Positions 25,401 through 33,797 of a DNA stretch of 33,825 bases are shown piece after piece; positions within the stretch are counted from its first letter, which is position 1; each line of letters opens with the position of its first letter. The notes under the pieces are model-generated. The model made no database searches and was not told where the DNA came from. It was given only the letters and a program-made list of their open reading frames with translations. The stretch covers positions 1 to 33,825 of the forward strand of contig MKSY01000032.1 in the NCBI GenBank assembly GCA_001897475.1, in the 5' to 3' direction. The DNA comes from Alphaproteobacteria bacterium 43-37. GTDB lineage: Bacteria > Pseudomonadota > Alphaproteobacteria > 43-37. A program made the translations under genes and the position numbers.

Positions 25401-27694
25401 GTCGGTATTTGTATCAACGGTGTAGGTCTGGTGGATCAGGCTTAAAAATTGCTGCTATAGCATTGATTTGTTTAATGGCCTGGAGCGTTGATGCGTTCAG
25501 TGCTCAAGTTACGGGTATTAAAGTTAATGGCAACCAAAGAATTGGGAATGACTCCATCCTTTATCACTTGGGTCTCAAGATCGGTGATGAAATTGATGAC
25601 ATTAAACTCAACACAGGGCTTAAAGCCCTCTTTGATACAAATCTTTTTGCTGATGTCAAAATAAGAAATGACCATAATCTTGTGACTGTAGACGTTATTG
25701 AAAACCCCATTATTAACCGCGTGGTTTTTGAAGGAAATCGGCGCATCAACGATGATGCTTTGAAAAGCGAGGTTTACATGAAGCCTCGTGATGTATTTAC
25801 CAAAAGCCGCGTGCAAGCAGATACTTTGCGTATCCTTTCTTTGTATCGTAGGCAAGGTCGTTTTGCCGCAACAGTTGAACCTAAAATTATTAAGCTAGAA
25901 CAAAATCGCGTTGATTTAGTTTTTGAAATCAATGAAAGTAAGTTGACTGGGGTTAAGAAAATCCTATTTGTGGGTAACCAAAAGTTCAGTACGTCAAAAC
26001 TTCAATCTGTTTTGCGTACAAAAGAAACAAGATGGTATCGATTCTTGACTAATGATGACAATTACGATCCAGAGAGAATTGCTTTTGATAGAGAACTGCT
26101 GCGTGTGCATTACTTAAAAAATGGTTATGTGGATTTTAAGGTTCTCTCGTCCATTGCTGAGTTGGCTACTGATAAATCTGGGTTCTTCATCACGTTTACT
26201 ATTGAAGAGGGCACACGATATCGTGTGGGGGAAGTCAAGATCAATTGCCAGCTTAAAAATATTGATGAAAAAGCTCTCAAGCATCTTTTGGAGCTAAAAA
26301 CCAGAGATTGGTACGATGGTGGTTTGGTTGAAAAATCCATGGATAAAATCACAGATTATTTGGGGGATATGGGGTATGCGTTTGTGAACGTAAAACCTGA
26401 TTTTAAGAAAAACCCTGAAGAAAAAACGGTGGATATCACATTTGATGTGACCGAAGGGGCAAGGGTTTATATCGGCCAGATTGACATTCATGGCAATCTA
26501 GCGACCTATGATAAGGTGGTTCGTCGTGAGTTCCGCCTATATGAAGGGGATGCCTATAATACAAGTAAGCTTAGGCGTTCAGAGCAACGGCTGCAGAATC
26601 TTAACTTTTTCTCCACGGTGAACGTTGAAAAAGAGCAAGGTGATGCTCCAGATAAAGTCAATTTGAAAGTGAACGTTAAGGAAAAATCGACGGGTGAAAT
26701 CTCGGTTGCTGGTGGCGTGACTTCCATCGAAGGCATGATTGGCAACGTTCGCTTTAGCGAGAATAATTTCATGGGTAAAGGGCAACAGCTTTCCAGCGAT
26801 TTTACCATCTCTAAGAGGACACGTGAATTTGATGTCAGCTTTACCGAACCCTACTTCTTGGATAAAAACCTTTCTGCTGGAGTTGATTTATTCAAAGTGC
26901 GATACGATCAAACCAGCCAAAATGGTTATATTCACCACAGGCATGGAGGAACGACACGTATTGGCTACCATATTACTGAGCCATTAGTTCATAGAGTTTG
27001 GTACACGGTAAGGCAGGATCGCGTTAGCAGCTTTAGGGACGACGCCTCTATCATTATTCGTGAGCAACAAGGTACACGGAACACTTCTCTTGTGGGGCAT
27101 GAATTATCTTACGATAAGCGAGATAACCGCATTGACCCAACCACTGGATATGTTCTCAGCCTCACCAATGAGTACGCTGGCCTTGGGGGACAAACTAAGT
27201 TTTTGCGGCATAACACAGAAGGTAAATCTTACTATTCCTTGTCTGAAAACGTTGTTTTCACCTTAAGGGCAAGTGGTGGTTTGATGCAGATTGTGCAAAA
27301 TCAGCCTATTAAAACTGTTGATCGATTTTTCTTAGGGGGTGATTCCTTACGAGGATTTGAATATTTTGGTGTGTCACCAAGAGAAATCACAAGGTCAGAG
27401 GCTGTTGGTGGCCGCTATTACTACACGGGATCCGCTGAAGTTTCTTTCCCCATTGGCTTGCCAAATGAGTTAGGAATCAAAGGCAGTTTGTTTGCAGATG
27501 TGGGTAGTATTTGGAAATCGGATTATAGCAAAGATTTGGTTAATGATTCGAGCAAAGTTCGCTCCTCTGTTGGCTTTGGTATTGCTTGGGCATCGCCACT
27601 TGGACCAATCCGTTTGGACATAGCAAGAGCTACTCGTTACCAAAAGTTTGACAAACGTCAGCCTGTTCTCTTCAGCTTTAGGACAACTTTCTAG
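25376..27694 (+). CDS. bamA: BamA, outer-membrane protein assembly factor
   Basis: This 772-residue Omp85 protein is the core of the Bam complex that folds beta-barrel proteins into the outer membrane. A hydrophobic signal segment (about residues 25-42, AAIALICLMAWSVDAFSA) is followed by five POTRA repeats (about 44-440) and a C-terminal barrel. The loop-6 motif appears as LGGDSLRGF near residue 658, and the chain ends in an aromatic residue (RTTF). The GTG at 25376 gives the longest product and overlaps rseP by 25 bp; a GTG five codons later or a TTG at 25409 are alternatives and would leave a more usual signal peptide. ompH follows 14 bp downstream. Confidence 0.95.
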   Translation: MVSRVVGLSRYLYQRCRSGGSGLKIAAIALICLMAWSVDAFSAQVTGIKVNGNQRIGNDSILYHLGLKIGDEIDDIKLNTGLKALFDTNLFADVKIRNDHNLVTVDVIENPIINRVVFEGNRRINDDALKSEVYMKPRDVFTKSRVQADTLRILSLYRRQGRFAATVEPKIIKLEQNRVDLVFEINESKLTGVKKILFVGNQKFSTSKLQSVLRTKETRWYRFLTNDDNYDPERIAFDRELLRVHYLKNGYVDFKVLSSIAELATDKSGFFITFTIEEGTRYRVGEVKINCQLKNIDEKALKHLLELKTRDWYDGGLVEKSMDKITDYLGDMGYAFVNVKPDFKKNPEEKTVDITFDVTEGARVYIGQIDIHGNLATYDKVVRREFRLYEGDAYNTSKLRRSEQRLQNLNFFSTVNVEKEQGDAPDKVNLKVNVKEKSTGEISVAGGVTSIEGMIGNVRFSENNFMGKGQQLSSDFTISKRTREFDVSFTEPYFLDKNLSAGVDLFKVRYDQTSQNGYIHHRHGGTTRIGYHITEPLVHRVWYTVRQDRVSSFRDDASIIIREQQGTRNTSLVGHELSYDKRDNRIDPTTGYVLSLTNEYAGLGGQTKFLRHNTEGKSYYSLSENVVFTLRASGGLMQIVQNQPIKTVDRFFLGGDSLRGFEYFGVSPREITRSEAVGGRYYYTGSAEVSFPIGLPNELGIKGSLFADVGSIWKSDYSKDLVNDSSKVRSSVGFGIAWASPLGPIRLDIARATRYQKFDKRQPVLFSFRTTF

Positions 27695-27708
27695 AAAGGA
27701 AAGAAGGT

Positions 27709-28341
27709 TTGAAGAAATTGGCGCGCTTATTTTGGGTGGTGATTTGGATGGTGATGGGGGTAATCAACCTCCACGCCGCTAGCAATATTGCCGTGGTAAA
27801 TACATTGGAAGTGTTGAACCAATCCATAGCTTTTCAGGAAATTCAAAAGAAATTTTCCGAGCATCTTCAAAAAGATCAGTCCTTTGTCGCATCCATCGAG
27901 AAAAGGCTGCGTGAGGCAGATCAGTTGATGACGCAAGAGCTTCAGCGACTTAACCAGGCTCCCTTGTCTGATAGTGAAAAGGAGCTTGCTTCAAATCGTT
28001 TAATTGCCGATCGGCATGCCTATGACCGTGAAGTTGCGCAATTGCAGGAAATGCTTCAGAAACGAAAAGAATATTTGGATGAGGTTTTTGGCGAGGCTAA
28101 AACCAAGGTTCAAAAAGCAGTGCTTATGATTATCGAAGGAATTGCGGGCAAGAATAAATACGATATCGTGGTTAACCATGCTCAGGTTATGTATGTTGTG
28201 CAAAATCTGGAAATCACCACACAAGTTATTCAGGAACTCAATGTTACATTACCAAAATTGACCATCAATGTTGAACCTATCGTTCAGTTCAAAGCACGTG
28301 TCGAATCGCAATCGTTGATCCAAGGTGGCAACCATGAATAA
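27709..28341 (+). CDS. OmpH/Skp-like periplasmic chaperone
   Basis: This 210-residue exported protein has a signal peptide (about 1-24, cleaved after LHA), a short beta segment SNIAVVNTLEVLNQS, then a long charged helical region (about 45-140) typical of the coiled-coil arms of Skp, and a C-terminal beta segment. Skp/OmpH proteins hold unfolded outer-membrane proteins in the periplasm for BamA, and its place between bamA and lpxD is the usual one. The TTG start is supported by the AAAGGA/AGAAGG stretch just upstream and by the signal peptide. The tail after about residue 175 is longer than in E. coli Skp (161 residues in total). Confidence 0.86.
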   Translation: MKKLARLFWVVIWMVMGVINLHAASNIAVVNTLEVLNQSIAFQEIQKKFSEHLQKDQSFVASIEKRLREADQLMTQELQRLNQAPLSDSEKELASNRLIADRHAYDREVAQLQEMLQKRKEYLDEVFGEAKTKVQKAVLMIIEGIAGKNKYDIVVNHAQVMYVVQNLEITTQVIQELNVTLPKLTINVEPIVQFKARVESQSLIQGGNHE

Positions 28342-29374
28342 CCCACGTTTTTTTCAGGTTTGTAAGAAGTTATCTTTAGAGGAAGCCGCGTCTATTGCAA
28401 ATGCAGCACTTCATCAATGCCAGAATCCAAATCTAACCATAAATGGGATAGCGACGCTTGAAAAAGCAACCCATGAAGATATTGCTGTGTTGAACAATCC
28501 ATCACAGTATCTAGAGCATTTACAAAAAACAAAAGCAGCTGCCGTGATTCTTGAGGAAAAGTATATTGCCTCTCTGCCTGATGGGGTTGCGGGGCTTGTG
28601 TCGCCTGAGCCATATCGTGCGTTGGCTTTCCTGCTTAACGCTATGTATGTTGATGCGCAGGAACTTTCTGACAGCATTCACCCAACCGCTGTTATCGCGC
28701 CTTCAGCTCAAATAGGTGCAGACTGTATTATTGATCCATACGTGGTTATCAAGGCTCAAGCAAAGATAGGCCCAAGAACCAAAATTGGATCCCATTCTGT
28801 TATTGAAAAAGGCGTGACAATTGGCGAGGATTGCCAAATAGCAGCGCATGTTACAATCCAGTGTGCGGATATTGGCAACAGGGTGCGAATAGACCCAGGC
28901 GCACGCATTGGCCAGCCGGGGTTTGGCTTCCATCGAGATTATCTAAAAGGTCATGTTCCAGTCTTACAAATTGGCCAAGTATTCATAGAAGATGACGTTG
29001 TTATTGGTGCCAACACGGCTATCGATCGAGGTAGCCTTGAAGATACTGTTATTGGCAAAGGTACGATGATAGATAATTTAGTGCAAGTAGCTCACAATGT
29101 TCAAGTTGGACAAAACTGTGTCATTGTATCCCAAGTGGGGATTGCGGGTAGTACGGTGCTTGGTAATGCTGTAACATTAGCAGGGCAGGCAGGCATTGCT
29201 GGCCATCTTTCCATTGGTGATGGAGCGGTTGTAGCTGCTCAAGGTGGTGTTATGCGCGATATCCCAGCTGGGGATATTGTTGGTGGTTCTCCGGCTGTTC
29301 CCATTGGTCAATGGCGGCGGCAGTCCGTAATGTTACAAAGAATGGTTTCACAACGAAAGGGATCGTCTTCATGA
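28334..29374 (+). CDS. lpxD: UDP-3-O-acylglucosamine N-acyltransferase
   Basis: This 346-residue LpxD adds the second 3-hydroxyacyl chain in lipid A synthesis. An N-terminal uridine-binding domain (about 1-105) is followed by a left-handed beta-helix of hexapeptide repeats (about 110-320) and a C-terminal helix. The catalytic histidine is H254 in [10 protein letters not shown], and GQPGFGF is near residue 196. The ATG at 28334 is chosen over a GTG three codons earlier because AGGTGG lies 5 bases before it; this gives an 8-bp overlap with ompH. The 3' end overlaps fabZ in ATGA. Confidence 0.95.
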   Translation: MNNPRFFQVCKKLSLEEAASIANAALHQCQNPNLTINGIATLEKATHEDIAVLNNPSQYLEHLQKTKAAAVILEEKYIASLPDGVAGLVSPEPYRALAFLLNAMYVDAQELSDSIHPTAVIAPSAQIGADCIIDPYVVIKAQAKIGPRTKIGSHSVIEKGVTIGEDCQIAAHVTIQCADIGNRVRIDPGARIGQPGFGFHRDYLKGHVPVLQIGQVFIEDDVVIGANTAIDRGSLEDTVIGKGTMIDNLVQVAHNVQVGQNCVIVSQVGIAGSTVLGNAVTLAGQAGIAGHLSIGDGAVVAAQGGVMRDIPAGDIVGGSPAVPIGQWRRQSVMLQRMVSQRKGSSS

Positions 29375-29829
29375 CAGAAGCCAATTTAACGACTGATATC
29401 TTAATTGATGAGATTCAGGCGCTTATTCCGCATCGCTTTCCGATGTTATTGTTGGATAAAGTTGTAGAGGTAAATGCCCCTGAATCTGGAATAGGTATTA
29501 AAAATGTGACAATGAACGAGTGGTTTTTCCAGGGGCACTTTCCACAAAGACCCGTTATGCCTGGTGTTCTTATTGTTGAAGCAATGGCTCAGACTGCAGG
29601 CGTATTGGTTACAAAATCAATGCAAAATATGGAAAATAATAAGATAGTTTATTTTATGACCATTGATGAAGCACGTTTTCGCAAGCCTGTGGTGCCTGGT
29701 GATGTTTTGCGTATGAAAGTTCAAAAACAGCGTGCCCGTGCTAATGTATGGAAATTTGAGGGGGTGGCTATGGTGAATGATCAGGTAGTTGCGGAAGCGA
29801 TATTTTCCGCGATGATAGCAGCGGCATAA
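29371..29829 (+). CDS. fabZ: 3-hydroxyacyl-ACP dehydratase FabZ
   Basis: This 152-residue hotdog-fold enzyme dehydrates 3-hydroxyacyl-ACP in fatty-acid synthesis and competes with LpxA/LpxD for the same substrate, which explains its place among lpx genes. The catalytic pair is H56 in [11 protein letters not shown] and E70 in [10 protein letters not shown]. The ATG at 29371 overlaps the lpxD stop (ATGA) and has AAGGGA about 9 bases upstream. The frame is open for 20 more codons inside lpxD, but the family length and alignment favour this start. Confidence 0.96.
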   Translation: MTEANLTTDILIDEIQALIPHRFPMLLLDKVVEVNAPESGIGIKNVTMNEWFFQGHFPQRPVMPGVLIVEAMAQTAGVLVTKSMQNMENNKIVYFMTIDEARFRKPVVPGDVLRMKVQKQRARANVWKFEGVAMVNDQVVAEAIFSAMIAAA

Positions 29830-29838
29830 GGTGGGCCC

Positions 29839-30627
29839 ATGGTGATGATTCATCCAACTGCTATCGTGGATCCAAAAGCCAAAATCGGTCAGAATGTCAA
29901 AATTGGCCCGTATTGTGTTGTGGGGGCTAATGTGACGTTACATGACGAAGTAGAGCTTATTTCGCATGTGTGCATTGAAGGGCAAACCGTCATTGGCGCG
30001 CGCACGGTTATCTTCCCATTTGCTTCCATTGGTCATATTCCGCAAGATAAGAAATATGAAGGTGAAGACTCCAAGCTGATTATTGGAGAGGATAACCGTA
30101 TCCGTGAATATGTGACGATGCAGCCAGGAACTTCTGGTGACAACATGCTCACCAAGGTTGGGGACCGTGGCTTGTTTATGGCTGGTGTCCATGTGGCTCA
30201 TGATTGTATTGTGGGTAATGATGTTGTAATGGCTAACTATGCTACATTGGCTGGTCATGTAGAGGTAGGGAATTTTGTGATAATTGGAGGGCTTGCAGGT
30301 ATTCATCAGCGAGTGCGCATAGGCAGTCATGCCATTATTGGTGGGTTGTCACCAGTTGATGGTGATGTGATCCCTTATGGGGCAGTGAAGGGAGAGAGAG
30401 CCTTCCTAAATGGGCTCAACATTGTTGGCCTTAAAAGGAGAGGCTTCTCCCGCGAATCCATTGACGAACTGCGCAGCGCCTATCGCACATTATTTTCCGG
30501 GGAAGGAACCGTTGGGGAGCGTATTGAGGCGACACAAGCTGCCTACACTGCTAGCCCGGGAGTCATGGAGATTGTTGTGTTCATGCAGGCTGAATCTAAG
30601 TGTGGGTTATGCCTTCCCAACGAGTGA
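29839..30627 (+). CDS. lpxA: UDP-N-acetylglucosamine acyltransferase
   Basis: This 262-residue LpxA catalyses the first step of lipid A synthesis (3-O-acylation of UDP-GlcNAc). It is a left-handed beta-helix of hexapeptide repeats from IHPTAIVDPKAKIG to about residue 190, with a helical C-terminus carrying GLNIVGLKRRGF. The catalytic histidine is H121 in VHVAHDCIVG, and GGLAGIHQ lies near 155. The length matches E. coli LpxA (262). ATG codons at 29839 and 29845 are both possible; AGGTGG precedes them. fabZ ends 9 bp upstream. Confidence 0.96.
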   Translation: MVMIHPTAIVDPKAKIGQNVKIGPYCVVGANVTLHDEVELISHVCIEGQTVIGARTVIFPFASIGHIPQDKKYEGEDSKLIIGEDNRIREYVTMQPGTSGDNMLTKVGDRGLFMAGVHVAHDCIVGNDVVMANYATLAGHVEVGNFVIIGGLAGIHQRVRIGSHAIIGGLSPVDGDVIPYGAVKGERAFLNGLNIVGLKRRGFSRESIDELRSAYRTLFSGEGTVGERIEATQAAYTASPGVMEIVVFMQAESKCGLCLPNE

Positions 30628-30672
30628 GACTCATAATAGCTCTTTTGGTTGATTCTGTAGGTGTTGAATCGC

Positions 30673-31527
30673 ATGGGTGATATAGCTGCTCACAAAATAG
30701 GAATTATTGCGGGCCAGGGCTTTTTGCCGAAGCTTCTGATTGAAGCTTGTAAAAGCCAGGGCCGCCCCTTTTTTGTTCTGGCTCTTGAAAACCAAACAGA
30801 CTCAGCCATTTTGAAAGATGTTCCACACGCTTGGAATCGCATAGGAGCGGTTGGTAAATCCATCGAAATCTTGAAATCCCAAGGAATAACTTGTTTGGTC
30901 ATGGCGGGTGGTGTGAGAAGGCCTTCCTGGCTTGAACTGCGTCCTGATTTTAAGGCGGCTGAGGTGCTAGCAACCTTAGGGGTTAAAGCATTTGGGGATG
31001 ATGGCATTCTCAAAGGGCTTATAGACTTTCTTGAAAAAGAAGGATTTAGCGTGGTTGGTGCGCATGAAATCATTGGGGGGATTTTAGCCTCCAATGGCAA
31101 TATGACCAAATCTAGTCCTTCTCCTGAGGATATGGAAGATATTAGACGCGCGTTTATTGTTGCGAAAACACTTGGTAGCGTGGATGTTGGCCAAGGTGTG
31201 GTTGTGCAACAGGGGATTGTTTTGGCCGTGGAGGCTGTAGAAGGGACTGACTTGATGCTTTCACGCATCCCAATTGCACGCGAGCGTGTAAAGGGGCTTG
31301 GTAAGGGCGGGGTTCTGGTGAAAGCTTCAAAACCGAATCAAGAGCAACGCATTGATCTGCCAACTATTGGTCTGCGCACTTTAGAATTGATTTTGGATCA
31401 TAAATTAAATGGTATTGCCTTAGAGGCAAAAAAATGTCTGATAATAGATAAAGAAACCCTTATACAACGGTCGAACGAGCGGGGAGTATTTATCTATGGG
31501 GTTGAGCTTGAGGGCCAGCATGCCTAA
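30673..31527 (+). CDS. lpxI: UDP-2,3-diacylglucosamine pyrophosphatase LpxI
   Basis: This 284-residue DUF1009-family LpxI cleaves UDP-2,3-diacylglucosamine to lipid X and UMP; it replaces LpxH in alphaproteobacteria. The N-terminal segment HKIGIIAGQGFLPKLL, VMAGGVRRPSW near residue 76 and GDDGILKGLIDFLEKEGF near 109 match the family, followed by the C-terminal domain with VVVQQGIVLAVEAVEGTD. The ATG at 30673 has AGGTG 9 bases upstream; a GTG four codons earlier is the alternative. Its place between lpxA and lpxB completes the pathway from UDP-GlcNAc to disaccharide, apart from LpxC. Confidence 0.93.
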   Translation: MGDIAAHKIGIIAGQGFLPKLLIEACKSQGRPFFVLALENQTDSAILKDVPHAWNRIGAVGKSIEILKSQGITCLVMAGGVRRPSWLELRPDFKAAEVLATLGVKAFGDDGILKGLIDFLEKEGFSVVGAHEIIGGILASNGNMTKSSPSPEDMEDIRRAFIVAKTLGSVDVGQGVVVQQGIVLAVEAVEGTDLMLSRIPIARERVKGLGKGGVLVKASKPNQEQRIDLPTIGLRTLELILDHKLNGIALEAKKCLIIDKETLIQRSNERGVFIYGVELEGQHA

Positions 31528-32701
31528 TGCAGAAATTGCTCAAAAGAGAAAGGTTTTTATTTCGGCTGGAGAAGCTTCTGGGGATTTTTTAGGTGCCCGG
31601 TTAATGATGCAATTGAAGGCTGCAAACCCGATGCTTGAGCTTGTGGGGGTTGGCGGCGCGCAAATGCAGGCCGAGGGGCTTGATAGCCTTTTTCCCATGG
31701 AAGAACTTTCTTTGATGGGGTTTCTTGAAGTCCTTCCGCATCTTTTTGCCATTAAAAGACGGCTCGATCAAACCATCAAGTTTATCCATGAGAGCAAGCC
31801 GGATGTTATTATTACTATTGATTCCCCAGGGTTCCATTTTGCCCTGATTAAGCGCCTTAAGAAAAAATATGGTGCAGATATGAGTGCTAAATGCATTCAT
31901 TATGTGGCTCCTGCAGTTTGGGCTTGGAGGCAGAAGCGAGCCAAGAAAATTTCTCACCTGTATGATCATATTTTAACGCTCTTTCCGTTTGAGCCGCCAT
32001 ATTTTGAAAAATATGGCCTGAAGGCCACATTTGTGGGGCATCCGTTAGTTGAAATTAATCATTTTACATCAAATACAAATGTTTTTCGCAAGCAGCATGC
32101 TATTCCTGAAGGGGTGCCACTTTTGTGTGTCCTGCCTGGAAGCCGTCGTGGAGAGTTGAACAAATTGATGCCTATTTTTGAGGAAACAATTGGGCTGTTG
32201 TCCCACCGTGTGAACCGTTTGCATGTGGTGATCCCAACATTGCCTAAATTTCACCAAGAGCTTGCGGCTTTGACGCGCCGATGGCCTGCCTCTACGGTGG
32301 TAACATCCACACAGGAGGAAAAGGTTGGGGCATTTCGATCCTCTCAAGCAGCGCTGGCGGCTTCAGGGACAATTGCTCTAGAGCTGGCTCTGGCGCGGGT
32401 GCCTATGGTTATTGCCTACCGCATCAACACTCTTACGGCATGGCTGGTGAAGCGCTTGATCAAGATCCCATTTGTGTGCTTGGTCAACATCTTACTTAAG
32501 AAAAGGTCGATTCCTGAAATACTACAAGAAAACTGTAAGCCAGGCCGGTTAGCTGAGGTGGTTTCCTATTTGTTGGAAGATACGACAGCTCGACAAAGAC
32601 AGATTGATGATTTAAGCAAAATTGATGAGCTTTTAGCATCGACAGGTAAAATGCCAAGTGTCTGCGCAGCTGATGTGATCGCCACATACCTTAAAAAGTA
32701 A
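31520..32701 (+). CDS. lpxB: Lipid A disaccharide synthase
   Basis: This 393-residue family 19 glycosyltransferase joins lipid X to UDP-2,3-diacylglucosamine at the inner membrane. Recognised blocks are VFISAGEASGDFLGARLM near the N-terminus, MGFLEVLPHLFAIKRR, YVAPAVWAWRQKRAKKI (about residues 128-144), VLPGSRRGEL (about 197-206), and the nucleotide-binding AALAASGTIALELAL (about 273-287). The ATG at 31520 has GAGG 6 bases upstream and overlaps lpxI by 8 bp; an ATG eight codons earlier with GGGGAG upstream is a fair alternative. It is the last gene of the long envelope block. Confidence 0.95.
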   Translation: MPNAEIAQKRKVFISAGEASGDFLGARLMMQLKAANPMLELVGVGGAQMQAEGLDSLFPMEELSLMGFLEVLPHLFAIKRRLDQTIKFIHESKPDVIITIDSPGFHFALIKRLKKKYGADMSAKCIHYVAPAVWAWRQKRAKKISHLYDHILTLFPFEPPYFEKYGLKATFVGHPLVEINHFTSNTNVFRKQHAIPEGVPLLCVLPGSRRGELNKLMPIFEETIGLLSHRVNRLHVVIPTLPKFHQELAALTRRWPASTVVTSTQEEKVGAFRSSQAALAASGTIALELALARVPMVIAYRINTLTAWLVKRLIKIPFVCLVNILLKKRSIPEILQENCKPGRLAEVVSYLLEDTTARQRQIDDLSKIDELLASTGKMPSVCAADVIATYLKK

Positions 32702-32708
32702 GCGTTGG

Positions 32709-32740
32709 ATCCATAAAATTTCATTCCAAAATATATGGAT
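32709..32740. promoter_or_regulatory. Inverted repeat upstream of the secreted four-cysteine protein gene
   Basis: ATCCATA (32709-32715) and TATGGAT (32734-32740) form a perfect 7-bp inverted repeat with an 18-base spacer in the 83-bp gap after lpxB. There is no T-run, so it does not look like a terminator. It could be an operator, or a chance A+T-rich palindrome. A weak TTTCAT-16-TATGTT promoter-like pair overlaps its right arm (32719-32746). Confidence 0.3.
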
Positions 32741-32784
32741 TATGTTAGTCTTTAGCAAAAGTTATCTTAAATCGGGAGGAATTG

Positions 32785-33570
32785 ATGAAGAAGTTATCTT
32801 TTGCGCTGCTTAGCGCGTTTTTATCTTTGGTTCTTATGTCTCAGGCGCAGGCTGATGGTGCACCTGCATCCGTTAAGGATCGGATGAAAGCAATTGAAGA
32901 CCGTGCCAAGGCAGCCAAAGCGCCGCATAAATTGGATGGGAAAGCAGGCCCTAACAGCAAAATTGGCAAATGTGTGGAAGAATTTGAGGCAAAATCTGAA
33001 GAGGAAGTAACGGGTTTCGTCACGCGTTATTGCATGTTTGATGAAGGGCAAAAAGCAACCCATGCTGCCATTTTGCAAGACCCATGGCTTGCTGAGGAAG
33101 CTTCTGACAATGAGAAGCTGGCAAGAGCAAAGGAAATTAGCAATCGTATGCGCAAGCTTTATGCTAAAGTCATTAATGCCCACAAGGGGCGTAAGGAGCA
33201 ATGTGAGGCCGTTGTCAAACATCTTGGGGATGGCGAAGCCAATAAGGCCCATCGTCAAAAAGCTATGGACGATGCTAAGGCTCAAAAAGCTAAGCTGATT
33301 GAAGAAAACCTGGCTGATGCTAGAGATGGTAAGCTTACTGAAGAGAAGCAGGCCTTGCTTTTGGCAGAAGGGGTATACGTCGATGAAAGTGATGAACAAA
33401 ATCCTTTAAAGCCAACAAAAGACAAGCTTTTTGACCTGAAGAATGGTTTTGTTCCAAACCCAGCAAACCCAACCGCGATGGAAGCGTTTACGATGTTTGT
33501 GCATCATTGTCGCAAGGCGCCGGCCTCTAAGCTGCATCACGGTGTTGGAAAAGGCAAAGCTGAAGATTAA
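32785..33570 (+). CDS. Secreted lysine-rich protein with four cysteines, family unknown
   Basis: I do not recognise this 261-residue protein. It begins with a clear signal peptide (about residues 1-24: MKKL, hydrophobic core, cleavage after AQA), so it is exported to the periplasm or beyond. The mature part is highly charged, rich in lysine, alanine and glutamate, and mostly helical by eye (about 28-46, 64-78, 88-135 and 150-195). It carries exactly four cysteines, at 63 (GKCVEEF), 83 (RYCMFDE), 140 (EQCEAVV) and 242 (HHCRKAP), which could form two disulphides. No lipobox is present. The ATG is set by GGAGG 5 bases upstream; a TTG lies one codon earlier. It follows lpxB but is separated by 83 bp and may have its own promoter. 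Confidence 0.8.
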   Translation: MKKLSFALLSAFLSLVLMSQAQADGAPASVKDRMKAIEDRAKAAKAPHKLDGKAGPNSKIGKCVEEFEAKSEEEVTGFVTRYCMFDEGQKATHAAILQDPWLAEEASDNEKLARAKEISNRMRKLYAKVINAHKGRKEQCEAVVKHLGDGEANKAHRQKAMDDAKAQKAKLIEENLADARDGKLTEEKQALLLAEGVYVDESDEQNPLKPTKDKLFDLKNGFVPNPANPTAMEAFTMFVHHCRKAPASKLHHGVGKGKAED

Positions 33571-33605
33571 CAGCATCGTGTTTGTCGGAAATAAAAAAAG
33601 TGGGG

Positions 33606-33660
33606 CTTGATGCGGGATCCAGGCTTTTTATGGCTTCCCGTTTTCACGGGAATGACGAGA
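33606..33660 (+). repeat. Palindromic extragenic repeat, copy 1 (left end incomplete)
   Basis: This begins CTTGATGCGGGATCCAGG and ends with the hairpin TTCCCGT-tttc-ACGGGAA followed by TGACG. It aligns with copy 2 about 143 bp downstream over some 45 bases, with scattered differences. The left arm that should pair with TGCGGG is missing. The hairpin may also serve as a transcript end for the gene before it. Elements of this CCCGC...GCGGG type are common dispersed extragenic repeats in proteobacteria. Confidence 0.72.
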
Positions 33661-33723
33661 AAAAGAGCACGAGGGTGATAGGTGGAGGAGCGGTGATGAC
33701 AAGGCCCCCCTTCTGTCATTCCC
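33648..33723. repeat. Inverted repeat GGGAATGAC / GTCATTCCC between the two repeat copies
   Basis: GGGAATGAC (33648-33656, right end of copy 1) and GTCATTCCC (33715-33723) are perfect 9-bp inverted repeats facing each other across 58 bases. GTCATTCCC is the outer edge often seen on elements of this type, so the second arm may be the left edge of copy 2, separated from its palindrome by an 18-base insertion or degeneration. Confidence 0.5.
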
Positions 33724-33740
33724 ACACACCCTCTTTGTCT

Positions 33741-33797
33741 TTCCCGCACTTGATGCGGGAACCCAGGATTTTTATGGCCTCCCGCTTTCGCGAGGGT
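33741..33797 (+). repeat. Palindromic extragenic repeat, copy 2
   Basis: The perfect 8-bp palindromic arms TTCCCGCA and TGCGGGAA around CTTGA (33741-33761) are followed by CCCAGGATTTTTATGG. A second, imperfect hairpin follows, CCCGC-ttt-c-GCGAGGG (33781-33796). It has the same orientation as copy 1. No transposase is present, so it is either a non-autonomous (MITE/REP-like) element or an intergenic repeat family member. Confidence 0.72.

Noticed and set aside
29311-29370. 20-codon N-terminal extension of fabZ inside lpxD
   Set aside because: The family length and the ATGA overlap with a nearby Shine-Dalgarno sequence favour the ATG at 29371.
30690-31268. 192-codon frame antisense to lpxI
   Set aside because: Shadow of a strongly coding gene: proline/serine-rich translation, no motif.
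32821-33399. 192-codon frame antisense to the secreted four-cysteine protein gene
   Set aside because: The plus-strand frame has the ribosome-binding site and signal peptide. The antisense translation is Phe/Leu-rich low-information sequence, as expected opposite Lys/Glu/Ala-rich coding DNA.
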